From Frigoribacterium sp. CG_9.8 (lineage in GTDB: Bacteria > Actinomycetota > Actinomycetes > Actinomycetales > Microbacteriaceae): a stretch of DNA of 64,000 bases. Location of the stretch: NCBI RefSeq assembly GCF_015751965.1, contig NZ_JADOVH010000001.1:496001-560000 (forward strand). The letters are read 5' to 3'. Shown here one piece after another: positions 18,706 to 30,024 of this stretch. How positions within the stretch are numbered: the first letter of the stretch is position 1; the number at the start of each line of letters is the position of its first letter. The notes beneath the pieces are model-generated. The model did no database searches. It had not been told where the DNA came from and saw only the letters and a program-made list of their open reading frames with translations. Both the position numbers and the translations under genes were made by a program.

Positions 18706-18774
18706 GTGAATGGGGAGACGCGCCTGTGCGCACCGGCAGCCGTCTCCGGCACAGTAGGGAAATCCCCTATTCAC
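18706..18774 (+). promoter_or_regulatory. Overlapping inverted repeats upstream of fdhA
   Basis: GTGAATGGGGA at 18706-18716 can pair with TCCCC-T-ATTCAC at 18763-18774 with one bulged T. GGAGACG at 18714-18720 can instead pair with CGTCTCC at 18741-18747, and TAGGG at 18755-18759 with CCCTA at 18765-18769. The pairings share bases and compete. It starts 60 bases after the alcohol dehydrogenase stop and ends 69 bases before fdhA. It may be a terminator without a U tract, or a switching leader. Confidence 0.5.
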
Positions 18775-18842
18775 GAATGAAATCGGCCTCAATAGGCTTT
18801 TGTAGTCAGTGAAATGTTTTTGACGATCGAGGAGGATCTTTC

Positions 18843-20057
18843 ATGGCCGACAACAGGGCAGTCGCATACAAATCACCGGGGATAGTCGAAGTCATCGACG
18901 TCGACTACCCGGAGTTCGAGCTGAAAGACGGACCGGGTGTCAACCCCGATAACGTCGGCCGTAAAGTACCGCACGGGGCAATCATCCGCACGGTCGCTAC
19001 AAACATCTGCGGCTCGGACCAGCACATGGTGCGCGGGCGCACCACCGCTCCGGCAAACCTCGTGCTCGGTCATGAGATCACCGGTGAGGTCGTCGAGGTA
19101 GGGCCGGGCGTCGAGTTCGTGAAGGTCGGGGACATCGTCTCTGTGCCGTTCAACATCTCCTGCGGCCGCTGCAAGAACTGCAAGGAGCGCAAGACGGGCA
19201 TCTGTCTGAACGTGAATCCTGATCGGCCCGGCAGTGCCTACGGCTATGTGGACATGGGCGGATGGGTCGGCGGTCAAGCCGAGTTCGTGCTCGTTCCGTA
19301 TGCGGATTGGAACCTGCTGGTCTTTCCTGACCGCGAGCAGGCGCTCGAGAAGATCATGGACTTGACCATGCTGTCAGACATATTTCCGACCGGATTCCAT
19401 GGCGCATTCTCTGCCGGAGTCGGCGTCGGATCGACGGTCTACGTAGCCGGAGCCGGTCCCGTCGGGCTCGCCGCCGCGACATCCGCAATGCTGCTCGGAG
19501 CGGCTGCAGTCATCGTCGGCGACATGAATGCTGACCGTCTCGCGCAGGCACGGAGTTTCGGATGCGAGACGATCGACCTGTCGTCCGGCGAAATCGCGGC
19601 GCAGATCGAACAGATCCTGGGTGTGCCGGAGGTCGACTGCGGAATCGACGCGGTCGGCTTCGAGGCGAAGGGGCACCACGGCGGGCAGGAGGCACCCGCG
19701 ACGGTGCTCAACTCGCTCATGGACATCACCGCGGCGGGAGGCGCCATGGGCATTCCCGGGCTCTACGTCACCGGTGACCCGGGTGGTGTCGATGAGAGCG
19801 CCAAAAAGGGATCCCTCTCGCTGAGCCTCGGCACCGGCTGGGCAAAGTCGCTGTCATTCACCACCGGACAGACCCCGGTGATGAAGTACAACTACGGCCT
19901 CATGCAGGCGATTTTGCACGACCGGGTGCACATCGCGAAAAATGTGAACGCCAAGGCGATCTCACTAGAGGATGCCCCGCGCGGTTATGCGGAGTTCGAC
20001 GCCGGGGCCGCGACGAAGTACGTGCTGAACCCGAACGGGTATCTGGACGGCAAGTAG
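18843..20057 (+). CDS. fdhA: Glutathione-independent formaldehyde dehydrogenase
   Basis: A 404-residue zinc MDR enzyme of the Pseudomonas putida-type formaldehyde dehydrogenase group, which oxidises formaldehyde with tightly bound NAD and no thiol cofactor. Zinc ligands Cys56 (NICGSDQHMVRG) and His77-Glu78 (GHE), and the structural cysteines 107, 110, 113 and 121, are present. The long insertion typical of this group is seen around DMGGWVGGQAEFVLVPYADWN, and GIDAVGFEAKGHH is characteristic. GAGGAGG sits 8 bases upstream of the ATG. The location beside a catabolic operon suggests that a pathway nearby releases formaldehyde, or general detoxification. Confidence 0.96.
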   Translation: MADNRAVAYKSPGIVEVIDVDYPEFELKDGPGVNPDNVGRKVPHGAIIRTVATNICGSDQHMVRGRTTAPANLVLGHEITGEVVEVGPGVEFVKVGDIVSVPFNISCGRCKNCKERKTGICLNVNPDRPGSAYGYVDMGGWVGGQAEFVLVPYADWNLLVFPDREQALEKIMDLTMLSDIFPTGFHGAFSAGVGVGSTVYVAGAGPVGLAAATSAMLLGAAAVIVGDMNADRLAQARSFGCETIDLSSGEIAAQIEQILGVPEVDCGIDAVGFEAKGHHGGQEAPATVLNSLMDITAAGGAMGIPGLYVTGDPGGVDESAKKGSLSLSLGTGWAKSLSFTTGQTPVMKYNYGLMQAILHDRVHIAKNVNAKAISLEDAPRGYAEFDAGAATKYVLNPNGYLDGK

Positions 20058-20081
20058 CCGACCGGTCCGCTGTTCCTGCTC

Positions 20082-20122
20082 GGGTGGTGGTCGGCCAACA
20101 CGCTGTTGGTCGGCTGCCACCC
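20082..20122. terminator. Stem-loop between convergent fdhA and SDR genes
   Basis: Outer stem GGGTGG (20082-20087) with CCACCC (20117-20122), inner stem GCCAAC with GTTGGT around the loop ACGCT. It lies 25 bases after the fdhA stop and is followed only by a weak T-rich run (GGCTTTCT), so bidirectional termination is likely but not certain. Confidence 0.5.
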
Positions 20123-20223
20123 GGCTTTCTGCCCGCTCGCTGCCAACATCCTGCCGGGAAGTGAACGCACCGCACGGGTCTGGATGCTAACCACTGCGCT
20201 GACTACTGCGCACGTTGGGCTGC

Positions 20224-21012
20224 CTATTGCGCACGTTGTTCGGCAACGCTGTTCCCGCCATCGACCACAATCGACTGGCCGGTGACATACGAAGCACCCG
20301 GGCTGGCCAGCCACGCGACGACGGATGCCACCTCTGCCGCAGTTCCGCTTCGACCCACCGGTGTTCGCAGCCCCTGCTCGTATTCGTCGGGCAGTTGCGA
20401 GCCCGTGGCGATCCACCCGGGTGCGACCGCGTTCGCCGTGATGAGATGCGCGGCCTCGTCAACCGCGAGTGCGCGAGTGAAGCCGACCATTCCCGCCTTA
20501 GCCGAGGCGTAGGCGAGGTCAGCGCGCGACGCCATCACCGGCCCGCTGACGCTGGACACGTTGATGATCCGCCCCCACCTGACGTCGCGCATGCCGGGGA
20601 TCATTGCTCTGGTCAGCAAAAATGCAGTTGTGAGGTTCATGGCGATGGCTCGATTCCACAGGTCGAGGCTCATGGAGATATCGCCGCTGTCCATACCGGC
20701 ATCGCCCACCGAAACCATGCCAGCGTTGTTGACCAGGATGTCGGGAATGAGCTGCGCCTGAGACACAGCAGCGGCCAATGCCGACACCGCCTCCTCGGTC
20801 TCCAGTCGGCTGACGAATCCGAAGGCGTCGACCCCCGCGAGCCGCAATTCGGCAACGCGCTCGAAGACCCGATCGGTCGTCGACGTGACAATCACACGTG
20901 CTCCCAGGCCGCCGAGCTCTGTGGCGGCTGCGAAGCCGATACCGGCCGGGCCACCGGCACCGCTGACGAGGGCGGTATGTCCGGTCAAATCGAATGCGGC
21001 GGGGAGGGTCAC
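20224..21012 (-). CDS. Short-chain dehydrogenase/reductase
   Basis: A 262-residue SDR from the GTG at 21012. The cofactor loop is SGAGGPAGIG, a variant with an extra residue, followed by NNAG, a serine in INVSSVSG and YASAK, and the C-terminus YVTGQSIVVDGG. The start is uncertain: an ATG at 21051 adds 13 residues, and still longer frames translate a 9-bp Pro-Glu-Gln-rich tandem repeat that I regard as intergenic. It lies 106 bases downstream of sufU on the same strand. The substrate is unknown. Confidence 0.85.
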   Translation of the reverse strand: MTLPAAFDLTGHTALVSGAGGPAGIGFAAATELGGLGARVIVTSTTDRVFERVAELRLAGVDAFGFVSRLETEEAVSALAAAVSQAQLIPDILVNNAGMVSVGDAGMDSGDISMSLDLWNRAIAMNLTTAFLLTRAMIPGMRDVRWGRIINVSSVSGPVMASRADLAYASAKAGMVGFTRALAVDEAAHLITANAVAPGWIATGSQLPDEYEQGLRTPVGRSGTAAEVASVVAWLASPGASYVTGQSIVVDGGNSVAEQRAQ

Positions 21013-21069
21013 GCGCTCAGTGTGCCACAGAACATGCCGTGAGCAAGGCATCCGCCCGGGCTGTGCAGG

Positions 21070-21123
21070 TGGCTCGGGCTGTTCGGGTTGTTCCGGCTGT
21101 TCGGGTTGTTCCGGCGGCTCAGG
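21070..21123. repeat. 9/18-bp tandem repeat between sufU and SDR
   Basis: Two perfect 18-bp units (21079-21096, 21097-21114), each made of two diverged 9-mers CTGTTCGGG and TTGTTCCGG, with degraded copies on both sides reaching into the last codons of sufU. If read through in the minus-strand frame the array encodes Pro-Glu-Gln repeats. Confidence 0.8.
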
Positions 21124-21568
21124 CGGCGCCCGCAAGCATGATCGCCTGCTCGCCAGCAACCCAGGCGAGCATCGCGCACTTGACGCGGGCCCCATAGCGC
21201 GACACCCCACCGAGTGCGACCGCATCGCCGAGCAGCTCTTCGTCTGGCTCGATCGTGCCCCGTGACCGCATGGCAATCCGAAAGAGCTCGATGCGTTCCT
21301 GCAGTTCGGCGGTCGTCAGACCGGGCCCGAGGTCGGAGAAAAGCGAAGCCGAAGCCTGGGAGATCGCGCATCCGTGACCCTCCCAGCGGATGGCGCGGAT
21401 GCGATCCGTACCCGGATCGAGATGGAGTTGCAGGGTGATCTCGTCTCCGCAGGTGGGATTGACCTGGTGCGATTCGCCGGCGGCATCCTTCTCAAGGCCT
21501 CGTCCGTGGGGGCGGCGGGACAGGTCGAGGATGACTTCCTGGTACAGAGACTCCATGGCTGAACTCAT
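21119..21568 (-). CDS. sufU: SufU-type iron-sulfur cluster assembly protein
   Basis: A 149-residue IscU/NifU-fold protein of the SufU class. The zinc/persulfide site is complete: Cys40 and Asp42 (NPTCGD), Cys67 (GHGCAIS) and Cys131 (RVKCAMLAW). The insertion between the second and third cysteines typical of SufU over IscU is present. SufU accepts sulfur from the cysteine desulfurase SufS for the SUF machinery. The usual gene neighbours sufS, sufB, sufC and sufD are absent here; instead it lies between beta-galactosidase and an SDR. The ATG at 21568 follows GGTGAG. Confidence 0.93.
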   Translation of the reverse strand: MSSAMESLYQEVILDLSRRPHGRGLEKDAAGESHQVNPTCGDEITLQLHLDPGTDRIRAIRWEGHGCAISQASASLFSDLGPGLTTAELQERIELFRIAMRSRGTIEPDEELLGDAVALGGVSRYGARVKCAMLAWVAGEQAIMLAGAA

Positions 21569-21604
21569 GCGCTCACCGGTGCGACCACCGCGTGGGTGCC
21601 GAGC

Positions 21605-21645
21605 GAGACCGCGCCGCACGAGACCGCGCCGCACGAGACCGCGCG
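21605..21645. repeat. 15-bp tandem repeat upstream of sufU
   Basis: Unit GAGACCGCGCCGCAC is present twice perfectly and a third time in part, ending 37 bases upstream of the sufU ATG. It may influence the sufU leader. It is one of several short arrays in the window whose unit length is a multiple of three. Confidence 0.8.
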
Positions 21646-21806
21646 GGGTCCGTGGTCAGCGGCGCAGGTGTCCGGGAACACTGGCGCGGTGATGGGGGAC
21701 ATGGTGAACGGCCTCAGGTTTCTCTCACTTCAATGCTAACCGCGTGTTCGAGCCGAGGCTAGGCGAGCCGAGTCGATGCGGATTCCGGTGACCCAGCCGC
21801 ACGGGT

Positions 21807-25079
<3,273 letters not shown>

Positions 25080-25196
25080 TCATCGGGCCTGGATTTAGGC
25101 TGTTCGCGTTCTGCTGAGCGCTGGTACCCCTCACTCTCCTGGAGGACTCCCCTGCCGCACACTTCCGTTCCTGAAACGACCGGGCCTTACCTCCCT

Positions 25197-27602
25197 GTGC
25201 CTGACCTCGGTGCGGCGCTCGGGCGCCTCGAACGCTCGGAGGTCATCGACCAGCGTGACGCCGAGCTGTTGTTCGGTGCGCGAGGCGACGAACTCGAGCG
25301 ACTGCTGGCGGTCGCCTCGCGAATGCGCGACGACGGACTCGCCCGATCCGATCGCGCCGGCGTCATCACCTATTCGAAGAAGGTCTTTCTCCCGATCACG
25401 CAACTCTGTCAGGACCGCTGCCACTACTGCATCTTCGTCGACACCCCCGGCGGGCTCGCCAAGCGCAACATCCCGGTATTCATGTCGCCGGAGGAGATTC
25501 TCGAAGTGGCCCGTCAGGGTGCCGCGATGGGCTGCAAAGAAGCGCTCTTCACCCTCGGTGACCGCCCGGAGAACCGGTGGCCGAGTGCACGCAAATGGCT
25601 CGACGACCATCGCTTCGAGTCCACTCTCGACTACATCCGGGCCATGGCAATTCTCGTGCTCGAAGAGACGGGCCTGCTTCCGCATCTCAACCCGGGGGTC
25701 ATGTCGTGGGCGGAGTTGCAACGGCTTCGCCCGGTCGCACCATCGATGGGCATGATGCTCGAGACCACGGCCACCCGCCTCTGGTCTGACAAGGGCGGCG
25801 TGCACTACGGTTCGCCCGACAAGGATCCTGCCATTCGCCTGCAGGTGCTCGAAGACGCCGGCCGCTCGCGAATCCCCTTCACCACCGGTGTGCTGCTCGG
25901 GATCGGCGAAAACGATGCGGAGCGGGCGGACGCGCTGTTCGAGATCCGCCGGTCGCATGAACGTCACGGTCACATCCAGGAGACGATCGTTCAGAACTTC
26001 CGGGCGAAGCCGCGCACGGCCATGCAAAACGAGGCAGACCTCGCACTGCAGGAGTATGTGGCTGCCGTCGCCGTTGCTCGCGTCGTGATGGGCCCGGATG
26101 CCACGATCCAAGCTCCACCGAACCTCACCGATGTGCAGGAGCTCGGCCTTCTGCTTCGGGCGGGAATCGACGACTGGGGAGGGGTGAGCCCACTGACCCC
26201 GGACCATGTCAATCCCGAACGCCCGTGGCCGGAGCTCGAAGCCCTCGCCCGGCTCACCCGCGATGGCGGGTTCGAACTTCGCGAGCGTCTGACGGCACAT
26301 CCCCCCTACATCCGTGACGAGGAAACCTGGCTCGATCCGCGGCTGCGCAGTCAGGTGCATGCCCTGACCGACCCGCATACCTGGCTCGCCCGACAGGATG
26401 CGCCGGTTGCGGGACGCCCGTGGATCGCCGCGGCTCCGAGCCGCGCTGGCACTCTCTCCGACCTGCTCGACGTGGCCGAACTCACCCCCGCCTCCCTCAC
26501 CGACTCCGACTATGTTGCCCTACTTGGGGCGCGCGGCGCCGACCTCGAGCGCCTTGCCACTATCGCTGACGAGCTGCGTCGATCCACCGTCGGTGACGAC
26601 GTCTCCTTCGTGATCAATCGCAATCTCGACCTCTCGCTGTTCGATCCCTCGCGCTCGACTCCGGGATCCCTCGATCTGGCGCTGATTGGTCAGCTCGCCG
26701 ACGAGGCACAGTCGCTGGGTGCGACCGAGATCTGCCTGCAGGGAGCGGTGCCGGATGCTGCGGGCGACGCCCACTTCGACATCATTGCTGCCATCCGCGA
26801 TGCCCAGCCCGAGCTGCACATCCACAGCCTCAGGCCGGTCGAGATCGCCAACGCCGCCGCCCGGCTGGGGGTGAGCATCGGCGAATTCATCACCCGGATG
26901 CGCGCGGCCGGAGCGAACAGTATCCCCGGCACCGGGGCGCGCATCCTCGATGATCGCATTCGTGCCGTACTGAGCGAGAATACCGACCCGCCGGTCAAAT
27001 CCTGGATCGAGGTGATCAGCACCGCGCATTCGCTCGGCCTCGGCACGACCGCAACCATGGTGTACGGCCATATCGAGTCGCCGGCTGAGCAGGTGGCCCA
27101 CCTACGGCTTCTGGCCCGAATGCAGGATGAGACGGGCGGCTTCACGGAGTTCATCCCGATGCCATATATGCCGCTCGAGGCCTCCTCCCGAGTTGCGGCA
27201 CTGGCCGGCCCTAGCCCGAGCCTGCACCAGAGCCGCGCGCTGCACGCGGTCGCCCGGCTGATGCTTACCGGTCGGATCGATCACATCCAGGCGGCCTGGA
27301 CCAAGCTCGGCCTAGCCGGAGCAGAGGCCGTGCTTCGCGGGGGAGCGGACGACCTCGGCGGCCTCCTGCTCGGCGGAACCCTCCAGCGCACCGCCGGTGC
27401 GGAAGCCCATCGCGAACTGTCGCTGATCGACGTGAGGGCGATTGCTGTCGAACTCGGCCGGCCATTGCGCCAGCGCACGACTGACTACGCCACGGTGCGG
27501 TGGATCGCGCCGCGTGAATCGCCCCGCGCCGTTTCGATGCTGTCGCTCGAACACCGCTCCGCGGCCCCGGCGCACGATTCGGCGCTACGGTCGGCACCAT
27601 GA
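25197..27602 (+). CDS. fbiC: FbiC-like FO synthase (CofG-CofH fusion) with degenerate CofH half
   Basis: FbiC makes FO, the deazaflavin core of coenzyme F420, using two radical-SAM halves. The CofG half (to about 380) is intact: FLPITQLCQDRCHYC holds the CX3CX2C cluster motif, and HLNPGVMSWAELQRL and GSPDKDP are typical. The CofH half (about 420-801) aligns throughout (GATEICLQGAVP, TATMVYGHIESP, GGFTEFIPMPYM, RQRTTDY), but where NRNINFTNVC-x3-C-x2-C is expected it reads NRNLDLSLFD with a gap, so no cluster cysteines remain. The frame is continuous. The GTG start lacks a ribosome site; a CTG at 25152, 6 bases after GGAGG, is an alternative. A regular TPP-like or F420 neighbour is absent; ATGA coupling links it to the hydrolase gene. 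Confidence 0.9.
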   Translation: MPDLGAALGRLERSEVIDQRDAELLFGARGDELERLLAVASRMRDDGLARSDRAGVITYSKKVFLPITQLCQDRCHYCIFVDTPGGLAKRNIPVFMSPEEILEVARQGAAMGCKEALFTLGDRPENRWPSARKWLDDHRFESTLDYIRAMAILVLEETGLLPHLNPGVMSWAELQRLRPVAPSMGMMLETTATRLWSDKGGVHYGSPDKDPAIRLQVLEDAGRSRIPFTTGVLLGIGENDAERADALFEIRRSHERHGHIQETIVQNFRAKPRTAMQNEADLALQEYVAAVAVARVVMGPDATIQAPPNLTDVQELGLLLRAGIDDWGGVSPLTPDHVNPERPWPELEALARLTRDGGFELRERLTAHPPYIRDEETWLDPRLRSQVHALTDPHTWLARQDAPVAGRPWIAAAPSRAGTLSDLLDVAELTPASLTDSDYVALLGARGADLERLATIADELRRSTVGDDVSFVINRNLDLSLFDPSRSTPGSLDLALIGQLADEAQSLGATEICLQGAVPDAAGDAHFDIIAAIRDAQPELHIHSLRPVEIANAAARLGVSIGEFITRMRAAGANSIPGTGARILDDRIRAVLSENTDPPVKSWIEVISTAHSLGLGTTATMVYGHIESPAEQVAHLRLLARMQDETGGFTEFIPMPYMPLEASSRVAALAGPSPSLHQSRALHAVARLMLTGRIDHIQAAWTKLGLAGAEAVLRGGADDLGGLLLGGTLQRTAGAEAHRELSLIDVRAIAVELGRPLRQRTTDYATVRWIAPRESPRAVSMLSLEHRSAAPAHDSALRSAP

Positions 27603-28498
27603 GCGCTGCTGCTGCTGCCGTGGCCGCCACTGGTCCGACCGCTCAGACCGTGATTGTCGAGGGTGTTCCTGTGCACTGCACACTGGCGGGCAGCGACCCG
27701 AACGGCAGCGACCCGGTCGTCCTGCTCCCCGGCGTTGGCGGCACCACCGCGAGTGATTTTGAATTCCTGCTTCCGCTGCTCGCCCGCACCCGCCGGGTGC
27801 TGGCCGTCGACTTGTTCTACGGCGCCGCCGAGGCAACGGGTCTCGACGGCCTCCTCGATCAATTGGCGGGGGTGCTGCGCCAGGTGCTCCCCGGCCGCAC
27901 GGTGATCCTCGTCGGATTCTCGGTCGGCGCGACGGTCGCGGCAGCCTTCACTGCACGAAACCCCACAGCCCCAAACCCCACAGCCCCAAACCCCACAGCC
28001 CCAAACCCCACAGCCCCAAACCACTCCGTCGCATCACTGGTTCTGGTGACTCCCGTACCGCGGGCATCGAATCGACACCGGATGCTTGCGGCGCTGCGCT
28101 CGGACATTAGCGTGAACCATCCCGAGGCGCTCCGCAGCCTCGACCTGTTCTCCGCCTACAGCTCGACCTTCCTGCAGCTAAACAGCCCCGAGCCGTTTCT
28201 GCCGGGTGCGAATACCGTCGCCCAGCTTCACCTGTTTGCCACCTGCGACCTGACGGCGGTGCTGCCGCAGATCACCGTTCCCACGCTTGTGGTCGGCTGC
28301 ACCAAGGATGACCTCGCGGGCGTCGAGGCGGCCCGCCTGCTCTTCGCCTCATTGCCGGACGCCCGCTACACCGAGATCGACAGTGGTCACGCGGTGTTCG
28401 TGGAGCGCCCGGCTGAAATACTCGCGATCATTCGCGAATTCGTCTCTCATCCGGTGAGTCATCCTGCCGGCTCCATGCTGGAAGCAGCGCGGCCATGA
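27599..28498 (+). CDS. Alpha/beta-hydrolase fold protein with NPTAP repeat
   Basis: A 299-residue alpha/beta hydrolase. The nucleophile elbow is GFSVG (Ser108), the oxyanion region is LLPGVGG near 43, a late Asp occurs in GCTKDDLAG and the catalytic His in DSGHAVFVERP. Between the nucleophile helix and the next strand, residues 121-140 are four copies of the pentapeptide NPTAP, a likely surface loop expansion. The gene overlaps both neighbours by ATGA junctions. With the Baeyer-Villiger monooxygenase downstream it probably opens the ester or lactone that enzyme makes. Confidence 0.9.
   Translation: MSAAAAAVAATGPTAQTVIVEGVPVHCTLAGSDPNGSDPVVLLPGVGGTTASDFEFLLPLLARTRRVLAVDLFYGAAEATGLDGLLDQLAGVLRQVLPGRTVILVGFSVGATVAAAFTARNPTAPNPTAPNPTAPNPTAPNHSVASLVLVTPVPRASNRHRMLAALRSDISVNHPEALRSLDLFSAYSSTFLQLNSPEPFLPGANTVAQLHLFATCDLTAVLPQITVPTLVVGCTKDDLAGVEAARLLFASLPDARYTEIDSGHAVFVERPAEILAIIREFVSHPVSHPAGSMLEAARP
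27959..28018 (+). repeat. 15-bp tandem repeat, four copies, inside hydrolase gene
   Basis: Unit AACCCCACAGCCCCA occurs four times without mismatch and in frame, encoding NPTAP each time. The perfect identity of the copies implies recent expansion. Confidence 0.95.
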
Positions 28499-29988
28499 TT
28501 GGGCTGCAGCCCGTCGAGGTCGACACCATAATCGTGGGATCGGGGATGGGTGGCCTCGGCATGGGCATCCGGCTGGCGCGCGAGACGGAGCGCTCGTTCC
28601 TCATCCTCGAGCGGGCGCATGACGTCGGCGGCACCTGGCGCGACAACACCTATCCCGGTGTCGCCTGCGATATCCCGTCACACCTGTATTCGTTTTCGTA
28701 CCGCACCAAGAGCGATTGGGGCCAGTTCTACGCGGATGGCGCCCAGATCCATCGTTACCTGCAGGATGCCGCCCGCCAGGAGGGCCTGCTGCCGCACTTG
28801 CGATTCGGCACCGATGTGCGCCAGATGCGTTGGCAGCCCGATGTGGCGCGCTGGCAGCTGGACACCACGACGGGCAGTTACCGCTGCCGGGTGCTCATCA
28901 TCGCCGCAGGTCGGCTATCGGAGCCGCGGATCCCCGAGATCCCCGGGCTCACCGGTTTCGCCGGGCCGGTGTTCCACTCCTCTGCGTGGGATCACAGTGT
29001 GGAGCTCGCCGGCCAGCGCGTCGGCGTGGTCGGCACCGGGGCATCCGCAATTCAGATCGCACCGAATATTGCGCGCGTTGCCGAGTCTGTCGTGCTGTTC
29101 CAGCGCACTGCCGCCTATGTCGTACCCCGGGCGGACCGCACCTATTCCGACGCGGAGATGCGCCTGCTCGCGCAGGTTCCCGGCGAGATTGAACGGCTGC
29201 GGTCCCAACTCTTCTGGGAGGCCGAAGCCGGTTTTGCCAAGCGCGTCGGCCTGCCCGCTGCCGTTGCAGAGTTTCGGGATGTCGCACTCGGACATCTCGC
29301 ATCGCAGGTATCCGACCCCGAGTTGCGCGCCCGGCTGACCCCGAGCTACGAGATCGGATGCAAGCGGGTCGTGCTCTCTGACGAGTTCTACCCCGCACTT
29401 TCGACCGGTGCCGTGGCATTGGAGCCGTCGGCGCTTGACTCCCTGCACAGCCACCGCGCCACGGCGGCAAGTGGCGCTGAATACGAGCTCGACGTGTTGG
29501 TCTTGGCCACTGGATTCCACACGACTCAGCCACCGTTCGCGACCCGGGTATTCGGCCGTGAGGGTATTGCGCTATCGGACCGATGGAGCCGGGGCATGGT
29601 CGCGCACGCCTCGACCACCGTGGCTGGATTCCCCAACCTGTTCGTAATCGACGGACCCAATGCGAGCCTCGGCCACAATTCTGCCGTGCACATGATCGAA
29701 ACCCAGATCGGCTTCATCCTCGGTGCACTTGATCATCTTGAGCTCGTGAATGCCGATGTGCTCGAAGTGGGCAGGGAAGCGGAAGACGCGTGGATGAGCG
29801 AAATCGACCGACGCAGCGCAAGCACGGTCTGGCTTACCGGGGGTTGTTCGAGCTGGTACGTGGATGATCGCAGCGATCGCCTCACGCTGCTCTGGCCCGA
29901 CTTCGCCTTCGCCTTTCGAGACGAAGTCGGCACATTCGACCCCCGGGGGTACCGCGTCAGTCGCGCACCGGTTGCAGTGGCGCACTGA
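28495..29988 (+). CDS. Type I Baeyer-Villiger flavoprotein monooxygenase
   Basis: A 497-residue FAD/NADPH monooxygenase. The FAD loop GSGMGGLGMG is at about 15-24, followed by GGTWRDNTYPGVACDIPSHLYS. The Baeyer-Villiger fingerprint FxGxxxHxxxWD is present as FAGPVFHSSAWD, with the NADPH loop GTGASAIQ shortly after; VLATGFHT closes the nucleotide domain. Such enzymes insert oxygen next to ketones to give esters or lactones. The start overlaps the hydrolase stop (ATGA), so oxygenase, esterase and the FbiC-like protein form one transcript. The ketone substrate is unknown. Confidence 0.94.
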   Translation: MIGLQPVEVDTIIVGSGMGGLGMGIRLARETERSFLILERAHDVGGTWRDNTYPGVACDIPSHLYSFSYRTKSDWGQFYADGAQIHRYLQDAARQEGLLPHLRFGTDVRQMRWQPDVARWQLDTTTGSYRCRVLIIAAGRLSEPRIPEIPGLTGFAGPVFHSSAWDHSVELAGQRVGVVGTGASAIQIAPNIARVAESVVLFQRTAAYVVPRADRTYSDAEMRLLAQVPGEIERLRSQLFWEAEAGFAKRVGLPAAVAEFRDVALGHLASQVSDPELRARLTPSYEIGCKRVVLSDEFYPALSTGAVALEPSALDSLHSHRATAASGAEYELDVLVLATGFHTTQPPFATRVFGREGIALSDRWSRGMVAHASTTVAGFPNLFVIDGPNASLGHNSAVHMIETQIGFILGALDHLELVNADVLEVGREAEDAWMSEIDRRSASTVWLTGGCSSWYVDDRSDRLTLLWPDFAFAFRDEVGTFDPRGYRVSRAPVAVAH

Positions 29989-30024
29989 GACCAACGCGGT
30001 CCCGCGGGGGAGGCGAATCGCGCT

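Noticed and set aside
20224-21276. SDR start far upstream, including a Pro-Glu-Gln repeat
   Set aside because: The extra residues come from a 9-bp tandem array and the antisense-like end of sufU; SDR proteins of this type start close to the cofactor loop.
26581-26700. Frameshift as the reason for missing CofH cysteines
   Set aside because: Conserved FbiC sequence is in the same frame on both sides (VSFVINRN before, GATEICLQG after), so a compensated shift hiding the motif is unlikely; the other frames show no CX3CX2C.
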